From an uncultured Corynebacterium sp. (GTDB lineage: Bacteria > Actinomycetota > Actinomycetes > Mycobacteriales > Mycobacteriaceae): a DNA stretch of 6,582 nucleotides. Made by a program: the position numbers and the translations under genes. Below the pieces are notes generated by a model. The model did not search any database. It had not been told where the DNA came from and saw only the letters and a list, made by a program, of their open reading frames with translations. The stretch lies in assembly GCA_946223355.1 (NCBI GenBank), contig CAMIPB010000053.1, positions 1 through 6,582 of the forward strand, read 5' to 3'. Position 1 is the first letter of the stretch. The number at the start of each line of letters is the position of its first letter. This document shows positions 1-6,060 of the stretch, in pieces.

Positions 1-1
1 C

Positions 2-1966
2 ATGCTTGAAACGCTGGGGCTCAAGAAGAGCAACCCAGTTCAGTATCACTTCACAGTAGCGAACCAGTTTGCAGGCAAACCTGGGCATGCCGAGCACTGG
101 TTGAATGCCGTAAACACGATTTATCGAGCGAGCGGCCTCAACCTGCTCGAATTCAGCAATGACAACATGACCCACCTAGATCAGCTTGAGGCCGAATCTC
201 TGTCTTCACTTATCGAGTCTGAATCCCGGCCATTGGTGAGCGTTATTGTGCCGACCTTTGAGGGAGCGCCTCGTATCAGGACTGCGTTGAGTTCCTTGGC
301 CGCGCAGAGTTGGAAGAATCATGAGATTCTAGTTATTGATGACGGTTCGAGTGAAGAGAACGTCAATGCGCTGAAAAAAATCATCGCGGAGTATCCGACT
401 GCGAAGCTGGTCCATCTAGATGAGAATCGTGGCGCGTATGTCGCGAGAAATGAGGGGCTCCGCCTTGCAAAAGGCGAATTTGTAACCGTCCACGACGACG
501 ACGATTGGTCACATCCACAGAAAATTGCCAAACAAGTCGAATACTTGTTGGAGAATCCCGAACTGGTTGGTTCTATATCGAAGCATGCCCGAGTTACAGA
601 GGAACTCAGGTTCACTCGCATCAATCGGCGACCCGAGTTTTCGCAAAACAACATGTCATCATTGTTGGTCCGAACCGAAGATGCTCGAGCCATGGGAGGG
701 TGGCATGAGGTGAATCGTGGAGCTGATGAGGAGTTCACCTTGCGATTGCAAAAAGCGGTCGGGAAGAAAATTGGATGCTGCTCAGAAACACCACTGTCTT
801 TCACACGTACACACGAGCGCTCGTTGACCTCAGGGGAAATACTCAGGGGGTTCCAGAACCCGTCTCGGATGCTCTACCACTCAGCGTTCACGACGGCACA
901 TCGTGGAATCGGTGCAGGCAACACGAAACTCGAGGTGAAAGCTCTGCCCGCAGATATGGAGGGAAATAAGCGCGGAACTGATTTCGGCGTCTTCGATTTC
1001 GGCTATGTTCTGGATGCGAAACTCGATGATGTTACACAAGCATCAGCAGTCGCCGAGTTGCGGTTGCTTGATTCACTTGGTTATCGGGTGGCCATCGTGC
1101 ATCACCATAGTTTCGAGGGTTCGGCTCTCCCCTTGGTGGACCAGCGGGTGTTGACATTGTTAGAGGAGACTGGGGTGCAGTTCTTCTCATTCCAGAACAT
1201 AGTGCGGTTCGATTACTTGATCGTTCGTGATGCACGAGCTTTCGAGTTTGCTGAAGAAACGACCAGCAAGGTGTCCGCGGAAGAGATTCTGTTTGTCGTT
1301 CCTGGTAAGGATCTGAAAGATCCTATGCAGGGCGCGTTGGGACAAAAGGCACTGGCCGGCGTTTGTCAAGTTTTCGGCAAGCAGGAAGCAGATATTCGGA
1401 TCTTGGACGACTGGACGGGGCTGAGTCCATTTGGTTCGCGTCAGACTCATACGTTGGATCCAGATTCGAAGCCTGTGATAGGTCGAGGCCGCGCTCCCAA
1501 GCCTAAGAATTGGCCAGGTAAGATGTCCGAAATTAAGGGCGCTTATACGGGAAATGAAGTCTATGACGTTTTGTTAGTTGATGATTTTGATGATTCCAGT
1601 GCGCGAGTTGAAAGCTTATTGAGGGAAGGTGCGGAGCTCGTCTCTTTGGAGGAGTACGACTTCGCTGACCTAACTGAACGACTTGATTTCTGGGTCGATA
1701 TGGGAGAGCCACACACCCGTCCGTCGTTGGAGGTGCTGTCGGCGATGTCTGAGGGGCTCGTTGTTGTCATGCGCCCAGGTTCTGAAGAGACGTATGGAGA
1801 TGGTGCGTTGTACGTCAAACCAGAAGGCCTGCCGACGGTGGTCAAGCGCATGCTTGAGCTCCCCGAACTATATGAGTTGCAACAGGAACGTGCAGTGCAG
1901 CACTTGCCAAGGTTGTGGGACAGTGCAACTTTCGAGGCGTACATTAGCGATTTGAGGGAGAATTAA
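2..1966 (+). CDS. Two-domain glycosyltransferase (GT2 plus degenerate GT-B-like), 5' end outside window
   Basis: The open frame runs to the left edge and ends in TAA; 654 residues are visible. The ATG at base 2 is probably internal, because homology to the next gene (its residues about 172-240) already starts at the window edge, and that protein has about 170 more residues before this point. Residues about 77-300 form a GT2 (GT-A fold) domain: VSVIVPTF strand (79-86), VIDDGSS (111-117), ENRGAYVARN (141-150), metal/nucleotide motif DDDDWSHPQ (165-173) and ADEEF (241-245). Residues about 328-650 resemble a GT-B fold (GT4-like), with PVIGR at 491-495 and a C-terminal Rossmann-like half. The EX7E glutamates are replaced by T572 and S580, and no glycine-rich loop is present, so this half may be non-catalytic. 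Expected role: transfer of a sugar from a nucleotide-sugar to a cell-surface glycan in the cytoplasm. Donor and acceptor cannot be read from the sequence. No membrane segments are seen. Confidence 0.9.
   Translation: MLETLGLKKSNPVQYHFTVANQFAGKPGHAEHWLNAVNTIYRASGLNLLEFSNDNMTHLDQLEAESLSSLIESESRPLVSVIVPTFEGAPRIRTALSSLAAQSWKNHEILVIDDGSSEENVNALKKIIAEYPTAKLVHLDENRGAYVARNEGLRLAKGEFVTVHDDDDWSHPQKIAKQVEYLLENPELVGSISKHARVTEELRFTRINRRPEFSQNNMSSLLVRTEDARAMGGWHEVNRGADEEFTLRLQKAVGKKIGCCSETPLSFTRTHERSLTSGEILRGFQNPSRMLYHSAFTTAHRGIGAGNTKLEVKALPADMEGNKRGTDFGVFDFGYVLDAKLDDVTQASAVAELRLLDSLGYRVAIVHHHSFEGSALPLVDQRVLTLLEETGVQFFSFQNIVRFDYLIVRDARAFEFAEETTSKVSAEEILFVVPGKDLKDPMQGALGQKALAGVCQVFGKQEADIRILDDWTGLSPFGSRQTHTLDPDSKPVIGRGRAPKPKNWPGKMSEIKGAYTGNEVYDVLLVDDFDDSSARVESLLREGAELVSLEEYDFADLTERLDFWVDMGEPHTRPSLEVLSAMSEGLVVVMRPGSEETYGDGALYVKPEGLPTVVKRMLELPELYELQQERAVQHLPRLWDSATFEAYISDLREN
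1954..1960 (+). promoter_or_regulatory. Shine-Dalgarno site for the second glycosyltransferase
   Basis: GAGGGAG lies inside the last codons of the upstream gene, 8 bases before the GTG at 1969. It supports the GTG start over the in-frame GTG at 1981 and indicates that the two genes are translated from one mRNA. Confidence 0.7.
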
Positions 1967-1968
1967 AC

Positions 1969-4527
1969 GTGCGAAATCAGGTGACCTGGCTTGATGAGCG
2001 TTCCAGCGCTGCCAGTAGACTTAATACGGACAACTTGCTGCGGGACTACGCACGAATTTCTTCCCGCCGGCGAGGGGCGGCCATCGCGACAGCTAGGAGA
2101 GCGCAGGCGAATAGCTACCTAGACATTTTGGCTACAGAGGCCGCTGGTTCGCCAACAAGTTGGCGGCAATTGCGCGGTGATCTTCTGCATTCATATACAG
2201 AGGGCGGGATCGGCCGCATGCGCTCGGTTATCAGGAAGAGCCTGAATCCGACAGTAGTTGGAGAAGTAGCTAATTACTTACTCCTCTCGAGTAAAACCGA
2301 GAGTGAACAAATGGTCGGGCTAACAATACTTCGCGCAGTTTTGGGTTTGCTTCCATATGATCGCGAGGTGAAGAAATGGCGACGCAATTGCGTCCAGGCA
2401 CTAATCCTTCAGAAGAAAGACGACGACGTTCGTGCTCTTTTGAAGAAGTGGAAGGAAACTGACAATTCGGATCGTGGGTACCTTCGTGCTGAGCTCAAAA
2501 ACCCATACCGATTTGGAACTGAGGTTTCTAACCCAGACGCGGACTATGCAGAATGGCTGAATAACTTTAATCTCCGCTTTGTGGCGGAGGGGATCGCCCC
2601 AGTAGAATTAGAAATTGGCGAGAAGAAGCCCTTCGATCGACTGGCCGCCAAAGCGGATGTGGCTCGAATCGATATGCAAGATACCGGACCGCTGATCTCA
2701 GTCGTCATGACGTCTTTCCAGCCGAATCGCGATGAGCTAGAAACATCTGTTCGATCTATCCTAAATCAGACAGTAAGCGATCTTGAGCTGATCATTGTCG
2801 ACGATGCTTCTGGTCCAGAGTACGACTCGCTTTTCGATGAAGTAGCTACCTGGGACGATCGGATCCGCGTGGAGAAGATGCCAGAGAATGGTGGCACCTA
2901 TGTGTGTCGAAACCGTGGCTTAACGCTCGCGCGCGGCGAATTTTACACAGGCCAAGACGATGACGACTGGTCGCATCCGCAACGGCTTGAGTTCCAGCTG
3001 CGCCAGATGCTGGACGACCCAAACGTTGCCGCATGCAAGGTCGGGGCGGTTCGGTGTGGCGAGAACCTCGGACGAGTGTTCCTTGGCTATAGTTACCGTT
3101 CTGGTAACGCCTCGTCTCTCATGGTTCGAGTATCTTTGCTACGGCGTCTAGGTGGGTTTATGCCTGTACGGAAAGCTGCAGATACGGAGCTTGCCGAACG
3201 AATTGGAATCGAAACCGGTCGAGAAGTGGTCACTATCGATAAACCGCTCACAGTCGTGAGAATCCTTAGTGATAGTCTTTCGCGAAGTGATTTTTCCGCA
3301 GGGTGGAGCCACCCAACCAGAGATAGCTATAAATCTGCCTACAAACTGTGGCATTCAACCGCCGGAAATCAGGAACTTCGACTCAATATCGACGACCAGA
3401 ATTCAGTCCCGATTTTTGCTCCACGTCGCATTAGCGGTGCGCAAGATGACTTCGAAACTAGCTATGACGTTGTCCTAGCGGGTGACTGGAAGAAGTATGG
3501 CGGGCCGCAGAAGTCAATGCTCGAGGAAGTAAAAGCTCTTACGGGGGCGGGTTTAAAAGTGGCGATTTTGCACTTGGAAGCCGCGCGTTTCATGAGCAAT
3601 AAGATCGAGAACCTGAATGACCCAGTGCAGACATTATTGAACGAGGGGATCGTCGATCAGGTCTTCTATGACGACGAAGCATCCGCGAAATTGTTGGTTC
3701 TGAGGTACCCCCCTATCCTTCAATTTCCGCCTGACGAGCCATCGAAACTGGATGTGGGCAGCCTAGTAATCCTGGCTAACCAAGCTCCTTCTGAAAAGGA
3801 TGGGACTGATATCAGGTATCTGGTGCGAGACTGCACAGAGCACGCACGCTTCATGTTTGGTACAAATCCTGTTTGGGCTCCTCAGGGGCCGCAAGTACGG
3901 AGAGCTATAGAAACGTACCTAGATGATTTCGAGCTGTGTACCTTCGACCTGCCGGGGATCGTCGACCCGCGAGACTGGCAAAAGCAGAGGATCGACTTTA
4001 GTGGGAGAAGGATACCGGTTATCGGGCGCCACTCCAGAGATGATCGAATGAAGTGGCCTGAGACGCGCGAACAATTACTAGCTGCCTACCCGAACGACGG
4101 TTCAGTAAAAGTCCGTGCCATGGGGGGACGGGACATAGCCCTTAAAGTTTTGGGGCAAAATGAGCCGCCAAAGGACTGGGAGTTGTTGGATCGTGATCAA
4201 GAGAAAGTACGTGATTTCTTACATTCATTAGATTTTTACGTGTTCTTCCAGAACACCAACGCCATTGAAGCCTTCGGGCGGTCGATCTTGGAAGCTATCG
4301 CAGCCAATTTGGTTGTGATTCTTCCACCTCACTATGAAGAAGTCTTCGGTCGTGCTGCCGTCTACTGCTCTCCCAAGGACGTCTCGGAAACTATCCAAAC
4401 ATTCCGGGAAAATCCGGAGCAGTACTATTCACAGGTAGAACGCGCTCGAGAGGTGCTAAAACTTAACTACACGCACGATTCCTACCTTCGAAAGATCCAA
4501 AGCTTCGTAATGCACCAAGCGAAGTGA
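1969..4527 (+). CDS. Two-domain glycosyltransferase, GT2 plus GT4-like (852 aa)
   Basis: Complete gene with GTG start and TGA stop, beginning 2 bases after the previous stop with a well-placed Shine-Dalgarno site, so co-transcribed. Residues 1 to about 170 are probably mostly helical, with a basic cluster at about 29-46, and match no family I recognise. Residues about 241-465 are a GT2 domain: PLISVVMTSF (241-250), IIVDDAS (275-281), ENGGTYVCRN (306-315), DDDDWSHPQ (330-338) and ADTEL (404-408). Residues about 498-850 are a GT4-like GT-B module: glycine-rich KKYGGPQ (508-514), PVIGRHSRDDRMKWP (683-697), and a textbook EX7E motif with E767 and E775, expected to contact the donor nucleotide-sugar. 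Both modules therefore look catalytically competent, so the protein may add two sugars. It is a diverged paralogue of the preceding gene: the DDDDWSHPQ block is identical in protein but differs at 5 of 9 codons. Likely role: surface glycan assembly at the cytoplasmic face. Exact sugars are unknown. Confidence 0.93.
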   Translation: MRNQVTWLDERSSAASRLNTDNLLRDYARISSRRRGAAIATARRAQANSYLDILATEAAGSPTSWRQLRGDLLHSYTEGGIGRMRSVIRKSLNPTVVGEVANYLLLSSKTESEQMVGLTILRAVLGLLPYDREVKKWRRNCVQALILQKKDDDVRALLKKWKETDNSDRGYLRAELKNPYRFGTEVSNPDADYAEWLNNFNLRFVAEGIAPVELEIGEKKPFDRLAAKADVARIDMQDTGPLISVVMTSFQPNRDELETSVRSILNQTVSDLELIIVDDASGPEYDSLFDEVATWDDRIRVEKMPENGGTYVCRNRGLTLARGEFYTGQDDDDWSHPQRLEFQLRQMLDDPNVAACKVGAVRCGENLGRVFLGYSYRSGNASSLMVRVSLLRRLGGFMPVRKAADTELAERIGIETGREVVTIDKPLTVVRILSDSLSRSDFSAGWSHPTRDSYKSAYKLWHSTAGNQELRLNIDDQNSVPIFAPRRISGAQDDFETSYDVVLAGDWKKYGGPQKSMLEEVKALTGAGLKVAILHLEAARFMSNKIENLNDPVQTLLNEGIVDQVFYDDEASAKLLVLRYPPILQFPPDEPSKLDVGSLVILANQAPSEKDGTDIRYLVRDCTEHARFMFGTNPVWAPQGPQVRRAIETYLDDFELCTFDLPGIVDPRDWQKQRIDFSGRRIPVIGRHSRDDRMKWPETREQLLAAYPNDGSVKVRAMGGRDIALKVLGQNEPPKDWELLDRDQEKVRDFLHSLDFYVFFQNTNAIEAFGRSILEAIAANLVVILPPHYEEVFGRAAVYCSPKDVSETIQTFRENPEQYYSQVERAREVLKLNYTHDSYLRKIQSFVMHQAK

Positions 4528-4530
4528 GGC

Positions 4531-4609
4531 AGGATGGCATCAGATCCCTTGAACTCATAGCAGTTTCATCAGGTTGGATCAGTCTGCCCCCGTGGTGGCC
4601 AGCCATCCT
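4531..4609. repeat. Loose inverted repeat between convergent genes
   Basis: AGGATGGC at 4531-4538 is the exact reverse complement of GCCATCCT at 4602-4609, with 63 bases between. GAGGCAGG also occurs directly at 4526-4533 and 4614-4621. The arms are short, the loop is long and no T-run follows on either strand, so this is not a standard intrinsic terminator. It may be chance or a weak bidirectional structure between the two converging transcripts. Confidence 0.25.
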
Positions 4610-4634
4610 TGGCGAGGCAGGCTTTGAAGATTGA

Positions 4635-5567
4635 TTAGAAGATCGGCCGTCTAAAATGTTGGCGTGCTTTCTGGGCAAGTGAGTAAATGCTGGAAAAGTT
4701 AGCATGGGCTCCGAGAACTGCCTTCAGCTGGTCGCTGTCGTTCCATTCTTTGAACTGAATGCCTGGGAAAAGGTGATCCTCCAACTCCCCGTTTGGTTTG
4801 GGCTGTTGGAGATAGTTGCGAAAGCGGTTACCAAGATCGCCTTCGGGCTTATCGACTCCGGAGTCTTGGTCTAGATGCAGGGTATGCAGAAATTGTATGG
4901 AGCGGCTATCGACTATGACCGGAGCTTTTCGATCTGCCTTGGTGTGTGGTGCCCGTGGTGGGCCGACCAGCTCACCATCGATGCCGAAGCGACAGATTCT
5001 CGCTAAACCGATAGCGATTTTTGGCCTGTGCTCGATTCTGGGTTCTCGAAAATCGGATCCATCGAAAAACGCTTGTATACCAAGCCCTAATGAGACATAG
5101 GAACCCACGAACGGTGCTGCCACGTATTCGCCTAAAGCGTCAAAGTAGGTACTTGCGAGGAGATCATCGTCATCTAAGCGGAACTCAGCGAAAATATCGC
5201 CTTTCGAAAGAGTTTCACGCGCAAAACTGTCGAGAGAGGTGCCCCTTCTATTCTTCGGTGTGCGAAGGTCCAACCTGAGCCACGGGAATCTGTCTGCCGC
5301 ATTTCTAAGATGACGTGCATAGTGGTCTGGAAGCTCCTCCGAGAAACTGACGAGGTGGAAGATCTTGTGGTGTCGACTTGCGTCCTCTAAAACTGGCAGG
5401 GAATGGTCGAAAAAAATCGTCATCCGACTGTTCATGCGGGATGGAGAATATAGTTCACGCTCGTAACTTCGGCGGTTACTGCGCCCCGACTTCCTCGACA
5501 GGCGCCAGGAGGGAGACGTCGGATCGTAGAGGCTAAATCTTGTGTGGCCTAGAAATGCGCTACTCAT
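4635..5567 (-). CDS. Putative rhamnosyltransferase-family glycosyltransferase (310 aa)
   Basis: The protein resembles the family annotated as putative rhamnosyl transferase (Pfam PF11316). Family-like features are the N-terminal HTRFSLYDPTSPSWRLS segment (residues 8-24), the SFSEELPDHYARHLR block (74-88), an acidic RLDDDD motif (130-135) in the position of a GT-A metal/nucleotide site, and a following FVGSYVSLGLGIQAFF strand region (153-168). The frame stays open to an ATG at 5711, but the ATG at 5567 is preferred: GGAAGGA sits 8 bases upstream of it, and the family-like sequence begins a few residues later. The ATG at 5576 overlaps that site and is unlikely. The gene converges on the tandem glycosyltransferases (107-bp gap) and diverges from the ATP-grasp-like gene. 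It probably adds a sugar, perhaps rhamnose, to a surface glycan in the cytoplasm. Family assignment is from memory of motifs, and the sugar specificity is inference. No signal peptide or membrane span is seen. Confidence 0.85.
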   Translation of the reverse strand: MSSAFLGHTRFSLYDPTSPSWRLSRKSGRSNRRSYERELYSPSRMNSRMTIFFDHSLPVLEDASRHHKIFHLVSFSEELPDHYARHLRNAADRFPWLRLDLRTPKNRRGTSLDSFARETLSKGDIFAEFRLDDDDLLASTYFDALGEYVAAPFVGSYVSLGLGIQAFFDGSDFREPRIEHRPKIAIGLARICRFGIDGELVGPPRAPHTKADRKAPVIVDSRSIQFLHTLHLDQDSGVDKPEGDLGNRFRNYLQQPKPNGELEDHLFPGIQFKEWNDSDQLKAVLGAHANFSSIYSLAQKARQHFRRPIF

Positions 5568-5575
5568 CGCTGTCA

Positions 5576-5582
5576 TCCTTCC
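5576..5582 (-). promoter_or_regulatory. Shine-Dalgarno site fixing the start of the putative rhamnosyltransferase
   Basis: On the minus strand GGAAGGA ends 8 bases before the ATG at 5567-5565. It overlaps the alternative ATG at 5576, so it selects the 310-residue product over longer readings of the frame. Confidence 0.7.
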
Positions 5583-5658
5583 ATAATTCTCGTAGGGCGG
5601 TCGCCCACGGTGCTGAAGTTGGGCTCCTACGATTCCGTTGGAAAGGCCCACCATAGAA

Positions 5659-5689
5659 ATGATAAGCCTTAGTTGATACGCGATTTCAA
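5659..5689 (-). promoter_or_regulatory. Weak candidate promoter for the minus-strand gene
   Basis: On the minus strand TTGAAA (5689-5684) and TATCAT (5664-5659) each match the sigma-70-type consensus hexamers at five of six positions, but the spacing is 19 bases, longer than the ideal 17. It would give a leader of about 80 bases before the ATG at 5567. This is a candidate only. Confidence 0.25.
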
Positions 5690-5844
5690 ATCTAGTAGAA
5701 ACCGTGTTCAAAGTTGGGGGTGCGGTGGAGGCCGGTTAACCTAGCGGTTATGTAAGAACGTGCGTTTGAAGATGGGTGGCTAGCTAGGGGGCGGATGACT
5801 GTGCTCTGGTAGCTGCTCAATCGCTATGGCGGTTCCATTGATTC

Positions 5845-5882
5845 CTGTCTATGAAACCTTTCTGTCGACAGACTATGAACCT
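5845..5882. promoter_or_regulatory. Palindrome with flanking direct repeats, possible operator
   Basis: TCTGTCGACAGA at 5861-5872 is a perfect 12-bp palindrome. It is flanked by near-identical direct repeats, CTATGAAACCT (5849-5859) and CTATGAACCT (5873-5882), 24 bases apart. A further CTGTC half-site lies at 5845-5849. The arrangement resembles a binding site for a dimeric regulator placed between two divergent genes, but no known operator is recognised and no regulator gene is in the window. Confidence 0.35.
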
Positions 5883-5911
5883 CGCGTGGTCTCGCTGCTT
5901 TGTGACGCGAG
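5881..5911. repeat. Seven-base inverted repeat with 17-base loop
   Basis: CTCGCGT (5881-5887) and ACGCGAG (5905-5911) are perfect inverted arms. Part of the second arm recurs as CGCGAGTC at 6003-6010 (first copy 5906-5913). A GC-rich hairpin is possible, but there is no T-run, so it is not an intrinsic terminator. Confidence 0.25.
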
Positions 5912-6047
5912 TCTTCGAGGGAGCGGAAGGTGAGAGTCGTGTAATCTGGACTGGCTTGGATGGCCCAGACGAGTGGGTTACTGAAAGAGGCAGTGTTCAA
6001 TGCGCGAGTCGCTTGTGACCTGTAAACGAACTGCCCCGTGAATTGCT

Positions 6048-6053
6048 AAGGAG
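6048..6053 (+). promoter_or_regulatory. Shine-Dalgarno site for the ATP-grasp-like gene
   Basis: AAGGAG lies 7 bases before the GTG at 6061. This near-consensus site is the main evidence for a GTG start of the partial gene at the right edge. Confidence 0.75.
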
Positions 6054-6060
6054 AGTTCAA

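Larger units (their letters stand above)
5568..6060. other. Divergent intergenic region (493 bp) without a convincing gene
   Basis: All six frames are broken by frequent stops, and no start with a good ribosome-binding site is found apart from those of the flanking genes. The longest ATG-started plus-strand frame noticed upstream of 6061 encodes 35 residues (5826-5933) without a Shine-Dalgarno site. The region holds several small symmetrical elements: GGTTAACC (5734-5741), a TAACC/GGTTA hairpin with a TAGC loop (5737-5750), CTAGCTAG (5780-5787), TCTGTCGACAGA (5861-5872) and CTCGCGT/ACGCGAG arms (5881-5911). It must contain the promoters for both flanking genes. It may carry regulatory sites or decayed sequence. 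Confidence 0.6.

Noticed and set aside
319..804. 161-codon minus-strand open frame
   Set aside because: Lies wholly within the GT2 domain of the first gene, whose motifs are unmistakable; its translation shows no domain features.
1561..1944. 127-codon minus-strand open frame
   Set aside because: Antisense shadow of the first glycosyltransferase; serine-rich translation of the kind produced by reading a gene backwards.
4528..4634. Intrinsic terminator between the convergent genes
   Set aside because: No compact GC-rich hairpin followed by a T-run on either strand; only a long-loop 8-bp inverted repeat is present.
5568..5711. 48-residue N-terminal extension of the minus-strand glycosyltransferase to the ATG at 5711
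   Set aside because: The Shine-Dalgarno site at 5576-5582 is placed for the ATG at 5567, and family-like sequence begins just after it.
5731..5790. tRNA-like stretch around GGTTAACCTAGCGGTTA
   Set aside because: It faintly recalls a D-arm, but no T-arm sequence, acceptor pairing or complete cloverleaf can be formed.
5826..5933. 35-codon ATG frame in the intergenic region
   Set aside because: The translation looks plausible as protein, but there is no Shine-Dalgarno site, it is very short, and it has no recognisable similarity; it may be a remnant or chance.
5960..6025. 21-codon ATG frame just upstream of the ATP-grasp-like gene
   Set aside because: No ribosome-binding site and too short to support; a leader peptide cannot be argued from the sequence.
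6021..6026. TGTAAA as a -10 box for the ATP-grasp-like gene (also TGTAAT at 5940-5945)
   Set aside because: Neither has a credible -35 element at proper spacing or an extended -10, so no promoter call was made.
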